A DNA stretch of 64,000 nt from Pustulibacterium marinum (GCF_900116665.1 NZ_FPBK01000012.1:1-64000); one strand, 5' to 3'. Counted from the stretch's first letter, positions 24,409 to 33,302 are shown. Numbers and translations are program-made. The notes: generated from the sequence alone by a model not told the origin.

Positions 24409-25485
24409 ATGGCAAAACGAAGATTGCGTAAAAAGAGAGTTTCCAAAACGCATAAGAAGATAGGTATGGCACCGGGAACGGTGACCTATATGGGAGATAA
24501 AGAAGATGTAAGCTTGCATGTAGAAGTAATAGATTACAACAAAGATCATTACTCTATAAAAAATTATAATACCGTTGAAGAAACCTATCATTTAGGTACG
24601 GAAGATACCATAACCTGGACCAATATTACCGGACTTGGTAATGTAGATGATATCAAGCGTTTAGGAACCTTTTACAATATACATCCATTGATCTTGGAAG
24701 ATATTGTAGATCCACACCAAAGACCACGTGTTGATGAGTATGAAGATTATATTTTTGTGATTGCTAAAATGTTGTATTACAAAGATAAAGAGTTGGTTGT
24801 AGAACATATATCTATAGTAATGGGAGAGGATTATGTACTCACATTTCAAGAATCAGAATTTGATGTTTTTGATGGTTTACGCGCTCGTTTAGAAGCCGGT
24901 AGAGGAAGAATTAGAACTGAAAAATCAGACTATTTGCTTTTTTGTATTCTAGATTCTGTGATAGATAATTACTTTTTAATTGTAGAAGCACTTGCTGAAA
25001 AAATAGAAAATCTTGAAGACGAATTGTTTGAAGATCCACAGGAATCTGCTTCTCAAGAAATCCAAGAATTAAAGAGAGAATCTCTTCGTGTTCGTAAAAA
25101 TATATTTCCACTGCGTGAAGTGGTAAGCCGTTTAGAAAAAACCGAAGTTTCCTATGTCTATCCGCAGACCATAAATTATTATAAAGACTTGTATGACAAT
25201 ATTGTACAGGTGATAGAAACTATTGAAATTTACCGAGATATGATTTGGGGCATGGTAGATTTGTACATGAGTACCATGAGTAACAAAATGAACAATGTAA
25301 TGAAGGTACTTACCATAATAGCAACCATTTTTATCCCATTAACTTTCATCGCTGGTATATACGGAATGAACTTTGACTACATGCCAGAGCTGCACTATAA
25401 ATATGGTTATTTTGTAGTTTGGGGTATTATGATAGTAATGCTAGTTGCAATGGTGTATTATTTCAAAAGGAAAAAATGGTTATAA
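24409..25485 (+). CDS. corA: Magnesium/cobalt transport protein CorA
   Basis: 358 residues. CorA forms a pentameric channel for Mg2+ in the inner membrane. The N-terminal cytosolic part (1-290) has the alpha/beta funnel domain with WTNITGL, then HPLILEDIVDPHQRPRVDEY and a long helix. Two membrane helices lie at the end (about 295-318 and 328-350), separated by the signature YGMNF. The C-terminus is basic (FKRKKWL). A TATTTTAG element 20 bp upstream may be its -7 box. A structured repeat follows the stop codon. Confidence 0.94.
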   Translation: MAKRRLRKKRVSKTHKKIGMAPGTVTYMGDKEDVSLHVEVIDYNKDHYSIKNYNTVEETYHLGTEDTITWTNITGLGNVDDIKRLGTFYNIHPLILEDIVDPHQRPRVDEYEDYIFVIAKMLYYKDKELVVEHISIVMGEDYVLTFQESEFDVFDGLRARLEAGRGRIRTEKSDYLLFCILDSVIDNYFLIVEALAEKIENLEDELFEDPQESASQEIQELKRESLRVRKNIFPLREVVSRLEKTEVSYVYPQTINYYKDLYDNIVQVIETIEIYRDMIWGMVDLYMSTMSNKMNNVMKVLTIIATIFIPLTFIAGIYGMNFDYMPELHYKYGYFVVWGIMIVMLVAMVYYFKRKKWL

Positions 25486-25489
25486 TATG

Positions 25490-25585
25490 TTGGGCGTTTC
25501 CCTTCGGGTCAGGCTTTCGGTAGTCGCTTTTTGCACCTCGAAAAAAGGTGCAAAAGAGCTCCGACAATACCTCTATCCTTAACGC
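25490..25585. repeat. Structured intergenic repeat element (~96 bp)
   Basis: The sequence begins TTGGGCGTTTCCCTTCGGGT and ends ATCCTTAACGCA. Its ends pair (GCGTT 25494-25498 with AACGC 25580-25584). It contains CCC-TTC-GGG near the start. A 10-bp stem (25529-25538 with 25546-25555) lies inside, with further outer pairing (GGTAGTCG with CGAC and TACC). It is more GC-rich than its surroundings and codes for no protein. It resembles a repeat family that I recall from intergenic regions of many flavobacteria. Confidence 0.65.
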
Positions 25586-25595
25586 AGTTTATTTT

Positions 25596-26480
25596 TTAAT
25601 CAAATAAATCTGAAGATAAATAACGATCACCACGATCACAAACTATTGATACAACCACGCCACTCTCCAAAGTTTCGCAAAGTTTTACCGCAGCTGCTGC
25701 TGCACCGCCACTGCTCATTCCCGCAAAAATACCTTCTTCTTTGGCCAACCTTTTGGTCATTTCTCTAGCTTCGGTATCGGTAACTTCAATTACTTGGTCT
25801 ACTTTATCAGCATTAAAAATGGCAGGCAAATATTCTTTAGGCCATTTTCTAATACCTGGTATTTTAGCACCATCTGCCGGTTGCACACCTACAATTTGCA
25901 CAGCTGTATTCTGTTCTTTTAAATAAGTAGAAGTTCCCATAATGGTTCCTGTAGTTCCCATAGAAGATACAAAATGCGTTACTTTTCCATCAGTATCTTT
26001 CCAAATTTCAGGACCCGTAGTTTTATAATGAGCTTTCCAGTTATCATCATTACCAAATTGATTCAGAGAAACATACCCTTCTTCTTTTACTTTACTTTCA
26101 GCGTAATCTCTGGAACCTTCAATCCCCACATCAGCTGGGGTTAGCGTAACTTTTGCACCATAGGCACGCATGGTTTGTACACGTTCTTTGGTAGAGTTTT
26201 CAGGCATTACTAACTCAATATCTAAACCAAAAAGTGTGGCAATCATGGCCAGTGCAATACCTGTATTTCCGCTAGTAGCTTCAATCAATTTGGTTTCTTT
26301 AGTAATATCTCCACGGTCCAAAGCACTTTTAATCATGTTATAAGCAGCACGATCTTTAACGCTTCCGCCGGGATTGTTTCCTTCTAACTTGAAATACAAT
26401 TCAACATTTGGATTTTTCACCAAACTACTCGCTTTTGCTAAAGGTGTATTTCCTATGAGGTCTAAAATATGTTTACTCAT
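25596..26480 (-). CDS. cysM: Cysteine synthase B
   Basis: 294 residues. It makes cysteine from O-acetylserine and sulfide (or thiosulfate) with PLP. The start ILDLIGNTPLAKASSL, PLP lysine in GGSVKDRAA (Lys42), TSGNTGIALAMIA, the phosphate loop GTTGTIMGTSTYLK and the C-terminal GGAAAAAVKLCE are all visible. The length of 294 and the N-terminus resemble CysM rather than CysK. The start overlaps the end of the serine acetyltransferase gene by 8 bp, so the two are coexpressed. Confidence 0.92.
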   Translation of the reverse strand: MSKHILDLIGNTPLAKASSLVKNPNVELYFKLEGNNPGGSVKDRAAYNMIKSALDRGDITKETKLIEATSGNTGIALAMIATLFGLDIELVMPENSTKERVQTMRAYGAKVTLTPADVGIEGSRDYAESKVKEEGYVSLNQFGNDDNWKAHYKTTGPEIWKDTDGKVTHFVSSMGTTGTIMGTSTYLKEQNTAVQIVGVQPADGAKIPGIRKWPKEYLPAIFNADKVDQVIEVTDTEAREMTKRLAKEEGIFAGMSSGGAAAAAVKLCETLESGVVVSIVCDRGDRYLSSDLFD

Positions 26481-27258
26481 TTTTTAATTCTTTTACTTTG
26501 ATTTCTGGTGTGTGATACACCAATGAATTCGATGGAATTGACGCGGTAACCCAAACATTACCACCAATGATGCTGTTGGCTCCAATAATGGTTTCGCCTC
26601 CTAAAATAGTCGCGTTTGCATAAATGGTCACATTACTTTCTACCGTTGGATGTCGTTTTACGTTTTTCAGTTTTTTATCTACATATAAAGCACCCAGCGT
26701 AACTCCCTGATAAATCTTTACATTGTCTTTGATTACTGAAGTCTCACCTATAACAACTCCCGTCGCATGATCTATAAAGAACGATTTACCAATTTTTGCT
26801 CCCGGATGAATATCTACACCTGTAAGCTTATGCGCAAACTCTGTCATTAAGCGCGGTAATAGTGGAAAACCAACCTTATACAATTCATGACTCAATCTAT
26901 AAACAGCAATAGCGTAAAAGCCTGGGTATGCGAGATAAACTTCCTCTAGCGAGTCAGATGCAGGGTCGTTTACTTCTATAGCATGCGCATCGGCATTTAA
27001 AAGATCTAAAATTTCAGGCAACTTATGTAAAAAGGTATCCCAAATTTTGGTGCAGTTTTTTGCTTCGTCCCAACAAACAATTTCGGCAATAGTGGTAAAC
27101 TCTTTGCACAACAAATCTAAATGTTCTTCCAGATCTGTAGAAGCATCAAATAAACACTTGAAAATAAGATCTGTAAATACTTCTACACGTTCTTTCAACC
27201 TATAATTAATAGCTGGTTGTTTGCTCTTAATTTCGTTAATAATTTGATTTTTGTTCAT
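26473..27258 (-). CDS. Serine O-acetyltransferase
   Basis: 261 residues. It acetylates serine with acetyl-CoA to form the substrate of CysM. The N-terminal part (about 1-130) is helical. The C-terminal part (about 150-261) is a left-handed beta helix of hexapeptide repeats. DIHPGAKIGKSFFIDHATGVVIGE is the catalytic block with the expected His and Asp. GVTLGALYV, KRHPTVE and GGETIIGANSIIGGNVWV follow. It is first in the operon with cysM. Confidence 0.93.
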   Translation of the reverse strand: MNKNQIINEIKSKQPAINYRLKERVEVFTDLIFKCLFDASTDLEEHLDLLCKEFTTIAEIVCWDEAKNCTKIWDTFLHKLPEILDLLNADAHAIEVNDPASDSLEEVYLAYPGFYAIAVYRLSHELYKVGFPLLPRLMTEFAHKLTGVDIHPGAKIGKSFFIDHATGVVIGETSVIKDNVKIYQGVTLGALYVDKKLKNVKRHPTVESNVTIYANATILGGETIIGANSIIGGNVWVTASIPSNSLVYHTPEIKVKELKNE

Positions 27259-27280
27259 AAGGCTTCATGTCAATTCTATT

Positions 27281-27288
27281 CAAAAGTA
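27281..27288 (-). promoter_or_regulatory. Possible -7 element of the cysteine operon
   Basis: On the minus strand TACTTTTG matches TAnnTTTG and lies 23 bp before the serine acetyltransferase ATG. No clear TTG is found at the right distance. Confidence 0.4.
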
Positions 27289-27355
27289 TCAATTATCTAT
27301 AACTATTTCCATACATTGGGATAGTTTTATCAATACTAAAAAACTAAAAAGTGTT

Positions 27356-28027
27356 ATGAATAGAATCCCCGCTACTTTATTTGAATTTTTAGAAGGTTTA
27401 AAGAAAAATAATAATAGAGATTGGTTTGAAGATCATAAAAAAGAGTTCAAGTCACTTCAACAGGAAATGAAGCAATTTAACGAAGCTGTTTTTGAAGATT
27501 TAAAAACGCATGACGATGTAGATAGCTATAAGATGTTTCGAATCTATAGAGACGTTCGGTTCTCAAAAAATAAGACCCCTTATAAAACCAATTTTGGTTG
27601 TTCTTTTCATCGTGTAAAACCTGCTTTGCGCGGTGGTTATTATTTGCATTTGGAGCCAGATGCCTCTTTTTTAGCTATTGGTTTTTGGGCTCCGGAAAAA
27701 GATGATTTGTTCAGAATTCGAAAAGAGTTTGAAATGGATGCTGAAGAGTTTAGAGAAATTGTAGATGAAAAACAATTTAAAATTACTTGGGGAACTTTGG
27801 AAGGAGAGGAGTTAAAAACGGCTCCAAAAGGATTTGATAAGGAAGATCCAAACATTGATCTTATTAGAAAAAAACAATACGTTTTTACGAAGAAGTTTAC
27901 CAATAACGAGGTGCTTTCAGAAGATTTTCAGCAAAAAATAGGCGAGAGTTTTACAACTGCCCGCCCTTTTTTAGATTTAATGAGTGATATTTTGACTACA
28001 GACCTCAATGGAGCATCTGTTTTGTAA
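27356..28027 (+). CDS. DUF2461 family protein
   Basis: 223 residues from the ATG at 27356, MNRIPATLFEFLEGLKKNNN. NRDWFEDHKKEFKSLQ, VDSYKMFRIYRDVRFSKNKTP, NFGCSFHR and GGYYLHLEP are the DUF2461 (TIGR02453) signatures, and the length is normal. The family is widespread and cytosolic, without known function. A longer in-frame reading from 27251 runs back into the upstream gene's start and has no conserved sequence. It converges on the next minus-strand gene with a 1-bp gap. Confidence 0.85.
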   Translation: MNRIPATLFEFLEGLKKNNNRDWFEDHKKEFKSLQQEMKQFNEAVFEDLKTHDDVDSYKMFRIYRDVRFSKNKTPYKTNFGCSFHRVKPALRGGYYLHLEPDASFLAIGFWAPEKDDLFRIRKEFEMDAEEFREIVDEKQFKITWGTLEGEELKTAPKGFDKEDPNIDLIRKKQYVFTKKFTNNEVLSEDFQQKIGESFTTARPFLDLMSDILTTDLNGASVL

Positions 28028-28028
28028 T

Positions 28029-28436
28029 TTACGCTACTTGTTCTTTATCAAATAGTTGTACTTGGTCTTTCAAGCGTTCAATAACAGTATTCATCATTCT
28101 CTTGTTTAATGAAGAAGAATTTTGAATATACGTTTGGTATTCTTCAACGGTAAATTGTCCGATGATCATACCTTTCAATGAATTTCTGAATTTAATGTCA
28201 CGGTGAATCGCATTTTCAATGTAATTGAGTTGTTTTGGTAAACCTAGCGTGTAAAAGAAACCTTTGTGTTTGTTCACGTAATTGCGGAATGCTTCTACTA
28301 AAAGATCATTTTGTAATTTAATTACCGGACGTAATGTCTTGTTTTGAAATTGCTCATCTCTAGACATGTTATCCGTAACTTTTGCTGAAGGAATTTCAGG
28401 ACGAACAGAAAGTAAGTCCTTTGTACGTGTGTCCAT
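28029..28436 (-). CDS. Conserved flavobacterial hypothetical protein
   Basis: 135 residues, cytosolic, rich in helix. It starts MDTRTKDLLSVRPEIPSAKV. Charged and amphipathic helices follow (TLRPVIKLQNDLLVEAFRNY, FYTLGLPKQLNYIENAIHRD, FTVEEYQTYIQ, MMNTVIERLKDQVQLF). No catalytic motif, signal peptide or membrane segment was seen. I do not recognise a characterised family. Good codon structure and tight convergence with DUF2461 (1 bp apart) support a real gene. The divergent aldehyde dehydrogenase gene lies 148 bp away. Confidence 0.6.
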   Translation of the reverse strand: MDTRTKDLLSVRPEIPSAKVTDNMSRDEQFQNKTLRPVIKLQNDLLVEAFRNYVNKHKGFFYTLGLPKQLNYIENAIHRDIKFRNSLKGMIIGQFTVEEYQTYIQNSSSLNKRMMNTVIERLKDQVQLFDKEQVA

Positions 28437-28584
28437 ATAAAAGTAGTTTTCTTAAAGATACATATTAATGTAACGCACATAAACCAACCAAAGTATAGTT
28501 TTCAACGTGTTATAAACAAAATAACATTCTTTTAAGAACAGAGGGCTCAAAATCCTTGTAATTTTAAGAAAAAATAGAAGTATT

Positions 28585-29934
28585 ATGAAATCTGTAAATC
28601 CGTTCAACGGACAATTATTATATGAATTTGAAGAGCTCAATGAGCCTCAAATTAACCAAAAAATTGAAGCTGCTCACAAAGTTCATCTAAGCTGGAAAAA
28701 CACTACTTTTAGTGAAAGAAGCATTCTCATGCATGAAGCAGCAAACGTGCTTAGAAATAATAAAGAAGATTTTGGAAAGATCATCACATTAGAAATGGGA
28801 AAACCCATAACGCAGGCCATTGCTGAAGTAGAAAAATGTGCTTGGGTTTGTGAATACTATGCACACAATGCTGAAGATTTTTTGAAAAATGAATTGATAG
28901 AAACAGATGCTATTAAAAGTTATGTGAGTTACGAACCACTGGGAGTAGTATTTGCTGTAATGCCTTGGAACTATCCATTTTGGCAAGTATTTAGATTCGC
29001 TGCTCCTGGATTAATGGCTGGTAATACGGCAATTCTTAAGCATGCTTCTAACGTCATGAAATGTGGAGAAACCATTCAAAAAGTATTTGAGTTGGCAGGC
29101 TTTCCAAAAGATGTTTTTATCAATTTACCTATCAAAAGTGATAAAGTTGAGAACATTATAAAAAATCCGTTAGTGAAAGCAGTTACACTTACTGGAAGTA
29201 AACCTGCAGGAAGTATGGTAGCTAGCACCGCTGCGAAGGAAATAAAAAAATCAGTATTAGAATTAGGAGGAAACAATGCCTTTATTGTCTGCAAAGATGC
29301 TGATTTGGAAAAAGCAGTATCCACCGCTGTAAATGCTAGATATCAAAACACAGGACAAAGTTGTATTGCTGCAAAACGTTTGCTACTCCACGAAGCTATT
29401 GCAGATGAATTTTTAGAGAAGTATATAAATGCTATCAAAGAAAAGAAATCGGGTGATCCATTGGATGAAGAAACCTACATTGGCGTAATGGCTCGTGAAG
29501 ACTTGGCGAAAGAACTGGAAAGTCAAGTGAATGATTCTGTAGCTAAAGGTGCAAAAGTACTTCTTGGAGGAAAAAGAGAGAAAGCATATTTTGAACCCAC
29601 AGTGCTCACCAATGTTACCGAAGATATGCCGGTTTTTAAAGAGGAAACTTTTGGACCTGTGATTGCTGTGGTAACTTTTAAAACCTTAGAAGAAGCAATT
29701 ACTATTTCAAACAATTCCGATTTTGGTTTGGGAGTTTCTATTTTCACCAAAGATATTGCTGGATTTGAAGCTCATATTTCAAAATTCAATGAAGGCGCTG
29801 TTTTTGTAAACGATATGGTAAAGTCAGATCCTAGATTACCTTTTGGAGGTGTGAAGATTTCCGGATTTGGTAGAGAATTGAGTCACCATGGAATCAAAGA
29901 GTTTGTAAATATGAAAACTGTGTATATCAATTAA
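28585..29934 (+). CDS. NAD(P)-dependent aldehyde dehydrogenase (succinate-semialdehyde type)
   Basis: 449 residues. The family oxidises aldehydes to acids. VMPWNYPFWQ (126-135), NTAILKHASNV, LTGSKPAGS, the base Glu226 in LELGGNNAF and the catalytic Cys260 in NTGQSCIAAKR are present. KEETFGPVIAV, the FGLG motif and FGGVKISGFGRELSHHG at the end match the succinate-semialdehyde dehydrogenase Sad/GabD branch. The exact substrate is inferred. It is probably monocistronic; a hairpin follows 40 bp downstream. Confidence 0.85.
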   Translation: MKSVNPFNGQLLYEFEELNEPQINQKIEAAHKVHLSWKNTTFSERSILMHEAANVLRNNKEDFGKIITLEMGKPITQAIAEVEKCAWVCEYYAHNAEDFLKNELIETDAIKSYVSYEPLGVVFAVMPWNYPFWQVFRFAAPGLMAGNTAILKHASNVMKCGETIQKVFELAGFPKDVFINLPIKSDKVENIIKNPLVKAVTLTGSKPAGSMVASTAAKEIKKSVLELGGNNAFIVCKDADLEKAVSTAVNARYQNTGQSCIAAKRLLLHEAIADEFLEKYINAIKEKKSGDPLDEETYIGVMAREDLAKELESQVNDSVAKGAKVLLGGKREKAYFEPTVLTNVTEDMPVFKEETFGPVIAVVTFKTLEEAITISNNSDFGLGVSIFTKDIAGFEAHISKFNEGAVFVNDMVKSDPRLPFGGVKISGFGRELSHHGIKEFVNMKTVYIN

Positions 29935-29974
29935 CTCATCGGTTTTGATGATTTCAAAATAGGTCAAAAAAAGA

Positions 29975-30006
29975 AAAAGAGATTCAAATGTATCTGAATC
30001 TCTTTT
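29975..30006. terminator. Terminator between convergent genes
   Basis: A 12-bp stem (29975-29986 with 29995-30006, 8-nt loop). On the minus strand it is followed by a long T-rich tract, so it mainly ends the secreted-protein gene. It may also stop the aldehyde dehydrogenase transcript. Confidence 0.75.
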
Positions 30007-30063
30007 CCATAGTAATCAATTTAAACAAACAAATATTTAAGCCAGTTTTTTAATCTCTAAAGC

Positions 30064-30657
30064 TTATAGAGAAATTTTTTTGATGAAAGATTTGTTATCA
30101 TACTTGATAATGAAGGTATAATCTTCGCTCATATCTTTCTTAAGTTCATACTTTTTAGAAAAGTCGATGGAACCGTTGTAAGTTTGCTCGTATAACAAGT
30201 TGTTTTCAGCATCTAAAATTTCAACAGTTACCGGAGTTTCGTTGATGTCAAGAATTTGTAACATTGCTTGATCTCCTCTTGTGTACATTACTGGTTTGTA
30301 AACTTCAGACAAAGCTTCTTCTGCCATAGTAATGTTGTTTTCAACAGTAATTTTGTGTGTAATTACCTTTGTAGCGGTTTCAGCTTCCAAAAAGTAAATA
30401 CCTTTTGGTAAATAACTTAGATCATAAGTTCTGTTTACAACATCGTCGCTATTACCTTTCATGTTTTCAGAGTAAACTACTACTCCTTCGTCATTTTTTA
30501 ATTCTAAAGAAACGCTTTTCGCATCATTTAAAACAAAACTGATTGTTTTTCCTTCTTCTTTAATTACCTTTAAAGAGAAATCCGTTGTGTTAGCAAATGT
30601 TGTTAAAGTGGTAAAGAACATTGCTACTGCTACGCTGGTTTTTAGTAACTTTTTCAT
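30064..30657 (-). CDS. Secreted beta-sandwich protein of unknown function
   Basis: 197 residues with a Sec signal peptide (about 1-22, ending FAN). Two related beta-sandwich halves are visible. The first has KTISFVLNDAKSVSLELKND, the other VEILDAENNLLYEQTYNGS, and LPKGIYFLEAE lies between them in the style of the C-terminal domains of Bacteroidota surface proteins. There is no lipobox and no typical T9SS tail at the end. It is probably periplasmic or surface-associated. The promoter region has a pair of direct repeats. It is divergent from the AraC regulator. Confidence 0.6.
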   Translation of the reverse strand: MKKLLKTSVAVAMFFTTLTTFANTTDFSLKVIKEEGKTISFVLNDAKSVSLELKNDEGVVVYSENMKGNSDDVVNRTYDLSYLPKGIYFLEAETATKVITHKITVENNITMAEEALSEVYKPVMYTRGDQAMLQILDINETPVTVEILDAENNLLYEQTYNGSIDFSKKYELKKDMSEDYTFIIKYDNKSFIKKISL

Positions 30658-30687
30658 AAGCGTGGGGTTTTAATTTTTAGTGAACTA

Positions 30688-30722
30688 TTAATTACACTGC
30701 TAAAGTATAGTGTTAATTACAC
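30688..30722. promoter_or_regulatory. Direct repeats around a predicted -7 box
   Basis: TTAATTACAC occurs at 30688-30697 and again at 30713-30722, 25 bp apart. Between them on the minus strand is TACTTTAG (30700-30707), similar to a -7 box of the secreted-protein gene. This is a plausible operator, and the AraC-family gene starts 155 bp away in the other direction. Confidence 0.45.
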
Positions 30723-30876
30723 ACAGAAAAAGAGTAAATTTTCAAATTTGTGTGCTATTTTAACATGAATACTAACTATGGTAGGGTAATATGGTAAAAT
30801 TACACCACTTGGAGTTAATTGAGTATATATTGCATAACATCGGTTACATATTAATTTTTAAAAAAGGGGATAACTA

Positions 30877-31758
30877 ATGAAGAATTTGAAACCAGCTTTT
30901 GAAGTGATTCAACCTTCGTTTGGAAGTTCATTTTCATACAATAGATTTAAAGAGAATACAAATAACAAAACCCACGTTTGGCATCATCATCCAGAGATTG
31001 AGTTGGTGTTTGTAAATGAGGGTAGTGGAAAACGACAAATAGGAAGTCATATTTCCTATTTTACAGATGGAGATCTTATACTTATAGGAAGTCATCTGCC
31101 GCATTGTGGTTTTACAGACAAAGAAACAGGAAATAAGAATGAAACCGTGATTCACTTGAAACCTGACTTTTTGGGGAATGATTTTTTCAGTCTTCCGGAA
31201 ATGAAATCGATTTCTTCGATGATAGAGCAATCCGCAGCCGGAATTGTGTTCTTTGATGAAACCAAAAAAATTATAGGTGATAAAATAGAACAGATGGAAT
31301 ATCAATCTCCGTTTGAGAGATTGTTAAGTATGCTATCGGTTTTACAATCTTTGGCAAATTCTAATAATTACAAGATTTTGAATGCAAAGGGTTTTGCTAT
31401 GGAAACTCAAATGCAAGACAATGATCGTATTAATATGGTATTTAATTATGTGAAAGATCATTTTAAAGAACAAATTGCATTGGAGGAGATTGCTATGTTA
31501 ACAAGTATGACGGTTCCATCTTTTTGTAGATATTTTAAAAAGATCACCAACAAAACATTTACCCAATTTGTAAATGAATACCGTTTGGTACACGCATCAA
31601 AACTATTGGCAGAACAGCCAATGAGCATTACCGATATTTGTTTTGAAAGCGGATTTAATAATTTTAGTCATTTTAATAAATCGTTCAAAGCATTTACAGG
31701 GAAAAGTGCTTCGCAGTACAGACAAGAGTTGAAGAAAGTGATAAATTCAGAGAAATAA
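30877..31758 (+). CDS. AraC-family transcriptional regulator with cupin domain
   Basis: 293 residues. The N-terminal cupin part (about 10-110) has HVWHHHPEIELVFVNEGSGKR and YFTDGDLILIGSHLPHCG, a small-ligand pocket as in sugar-responsive AraC proteins. The C-terminal double helix-turn-helix (about 190-290) has IALEEIAMLTSMTVPSFCRY and FESGFNNFSHFNKSFK followed by FTGKSASQYR. It is convergent with the polysaccharide utilization operon and shares a terminator with it. It is the only regulator near the locus, so it is the best candidate to control it. It may bind the repeats at 60672-60705. Confidence 0.88.
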   Translation: MKNLKPAFEVIQPSFGSSFSYNRFKENTNNKTHVWHHHPEIELVFVNEGSGKRQIGSHISYFTDGDLILIGSHLPHCGFTDKETGNKNETVIHLKPDFLGNDFFSLPEMKSISSMIEQSAAGIVFFDETKKIIGDKIEQMEYQSPFERLLSMLSVLQSLANSNNYKILNAKGFAMETQMQDNDRINMVFNYVKDHFKEQIALEEIAMLTSMTVPSFCRYFKKITNKTFTQFVNEYRLVHASKLLAEQPMSITDICFESGFNNFSHFNKSFKAFTGKSASQYRQELKKVINSEK

Positions 31759-31761
31759 AAA

Positions 31762-31790
31762 GCGGGACTTTTAAAGTCCCGTTTTTGTTT
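31762..31790. terminator. Bidirectional terminator at the end of the PUL operon
   Basis: The inverted repeat CGGGACT (31763-31769) / AGTCCCG (31775-31781) with T-runs on both strands ends the AraC transcript and, from the other side, the long glycoside hydrolase operon. Confidence 0.85.
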
Positions 31791-33302
31791 TTATAAAGAG
31801 TTATATGTGAAATTCTTAAAATGAACTTTTCCGTTTCCAGTAGCAGTAAGTCCAATTCTTAGTGCTAAGAAACCGCTAAGTACATTATGGTGCATTCCTG
31901 AAACTTCGGCCGAGTTTTCGGTTTTTGTCCAGTTTTTACCATCGGTGCTATAATACATGTCTACCAGATTATTGGTATTTTTCAATCTTAAAAATATCTT
32001 TTTATTTTTTACTACTTCTTTTTCTGTTGGAAATTGCCATCCTCTTAAATTGGTAAGAATGTTTTCGCCGTCGGTTAAAATACCAGAGAATGCAGCATTG
32101 TTATAGAACAATACAATACCGCCCACAGCATCGCCTTCAATTTCTAATTCGATATCTGCAGTGTACGAATGATCGTGTGGCATGGTTAATAAAGGAGAGC
32201 TTCCGGCAATACCGTTTCCTTTTCCTTTTACAACTAAAGCACCATCTGAAAATGAATACCTGTCAGCTTCATATTCCTGAAAAAACTTCCATTGTGGTTG
32301 CAGCGTTCCAGCTTCAAAATCATCACTCAAACTAAAGCTACTTTTAGCTTTGCTTTTGGGTAATGGTAAATTGATAGGTTGACTCACATCTATGTTATCC
32401 GGAATTTTAAACCATCCATCTTTGGTCCATTCAACAGGTGATAGCATGGTTTGGCGTCCCATATTATAGAAGTCTTTCTCATATCCATGAAAAACCATAT
32501 ACCATTGTTTTTTGGGACCTTCAAAAATAGTTCCGTGTCCCATAGAATTCCACGTTTCTCCCGGCTTTTCAGTTCTGATGATAGGATTGTAAGGTGAATT
32601 TTCCCAAGGACCAAAAGGCGTTTTGGAACGTGCAGAAACTACCATATGTCCGGTTGCTGGTCCAGCAGTTCCACCTTCGGCAACGGTTAAATAGTAGTAA
32701 TCTCCTTTTTTGAAAAGTTTAGGGCCTTCCATACAAAAACATTCAATAGACCATTCTCTGGGAATTTCCCAACCATCGTAGGTGTGTTTCAATTCACTGG
32801 TAACCGATAATCCGTCTTTAGAAAGCGCCACATAGCCACCATTGCTAAAGTATAAATAACGATTTCCTTCGTCATCAACCACATGACCAGGATCAATATT
32901 ACCAATGTTTAAATTAATAGGTTCGCTCCACGGTCCTTCAATTCTATCTGACCAAATAACGTAGTTGGTATCTACGGCAGGAAAATAGATGTAATACTTT
33001 CCATTGTATTTGACTAAATCGGGTGCCCAAACTGAACCCACATAGGTTTGTAACGTACTTTGAACGGGTGTCCAATTGATTAAATCCTTGGAGTGAAAAA
33101 TGGTTAAACCAGGATAATATTCAAATGAAGAATGAACAATATAATAATCGTCACCATCTTTTAGCAAACTCGGATCGGCATAATCTCCCGAAAAAATTGG
33201 GTTGGTGTACGTTTTTTTATTTTGATTTTCGTTGCGTTGGTATTGCGCATTTGTCACAAAACTGCACAAAACAATGAATGTAAGAATGAGTTTTTGTTTC
33301 AT
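31791..33302 (-). CDS. GH43 glycoside hydrolase (beta-xylosidase / alpha-L-arabinofuranosidase)
   Basis: 503 residues with a signal peptide (ending TNAQ, about 20). The five-bladed propeller of GH43 starts TYTNPIFSGDYADPSLL, with the base Asp43 in ADPS. NIDPGHVVDDEGNRYLYF supplies the second Asp and CFCMEGPKLF the acid Glu. The C-terminal half (about 330-503) is a beta-sandwich (FEAGTLQPQWKFF, LRGWQFPTEKEV) as in GH43 xylosidases and arabinofuranosidases. In a xyloglucan locus it would remove arabinose or xylose. It is the last gene of the operon, 3 bp after GH29. Confidence 0.88.
   Translation of the reverse strand: MKQKLILTFIVLCSFVTNAQYQRNENQNKKTYTNPIFSGDYADPSLLKDGDDYYIVHSSFEYYPGLTIFHSKDLINWTPVQSTLQTYVGSVWAPDLVKYNGKYYIYFPAVDTNYVIWSDRIEGPWSEPINLNIGNIDPGHVVDDEGNRYLYFSNGGYVALSKDGLSVTSELKHTYDGWEIPREWSIECFCMEGPKLFKKGDYYYLTVAEGGTAGPATGHMVVSARSKTPFGPWENSPYNPIIRTEKPGETWNSMGHGTIFEGPKKQWYMVFHGYEKDFYNMGRQTMLSPVEWTKDGWFKIPDNIDVSQPINLPLPKSKAKSSFSLSDDFEAGTLQPQWKFFQEYEADRYSFSDGALVVKGKGNGIAGSSPLLTMPHDHSYTADIELEIEGDAVGGIVLFYNNAAFSGILTDGENILTNLRGWQFPTEKEVVKNKKIFLRLKNTNNLVDMYYSTDGKNWTKTENSAEVSGMHHNVLSGFLALRIGLTATGNGKVHFKNFTYNSL

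Noticed and set aside
25490-25585. Small RNA or riboswitch for the corA or cysM neighbours
   Set aside because: The element lies downstream of both convergent genes, so it cannot be a leader; a repeat is the better explanation.
30934-31305. Open frame of 123 codons antisense to the AraC gene
   Set aside because: It is inside the cupin-coding part of the regulator and its composition is that of an antisense shadow.
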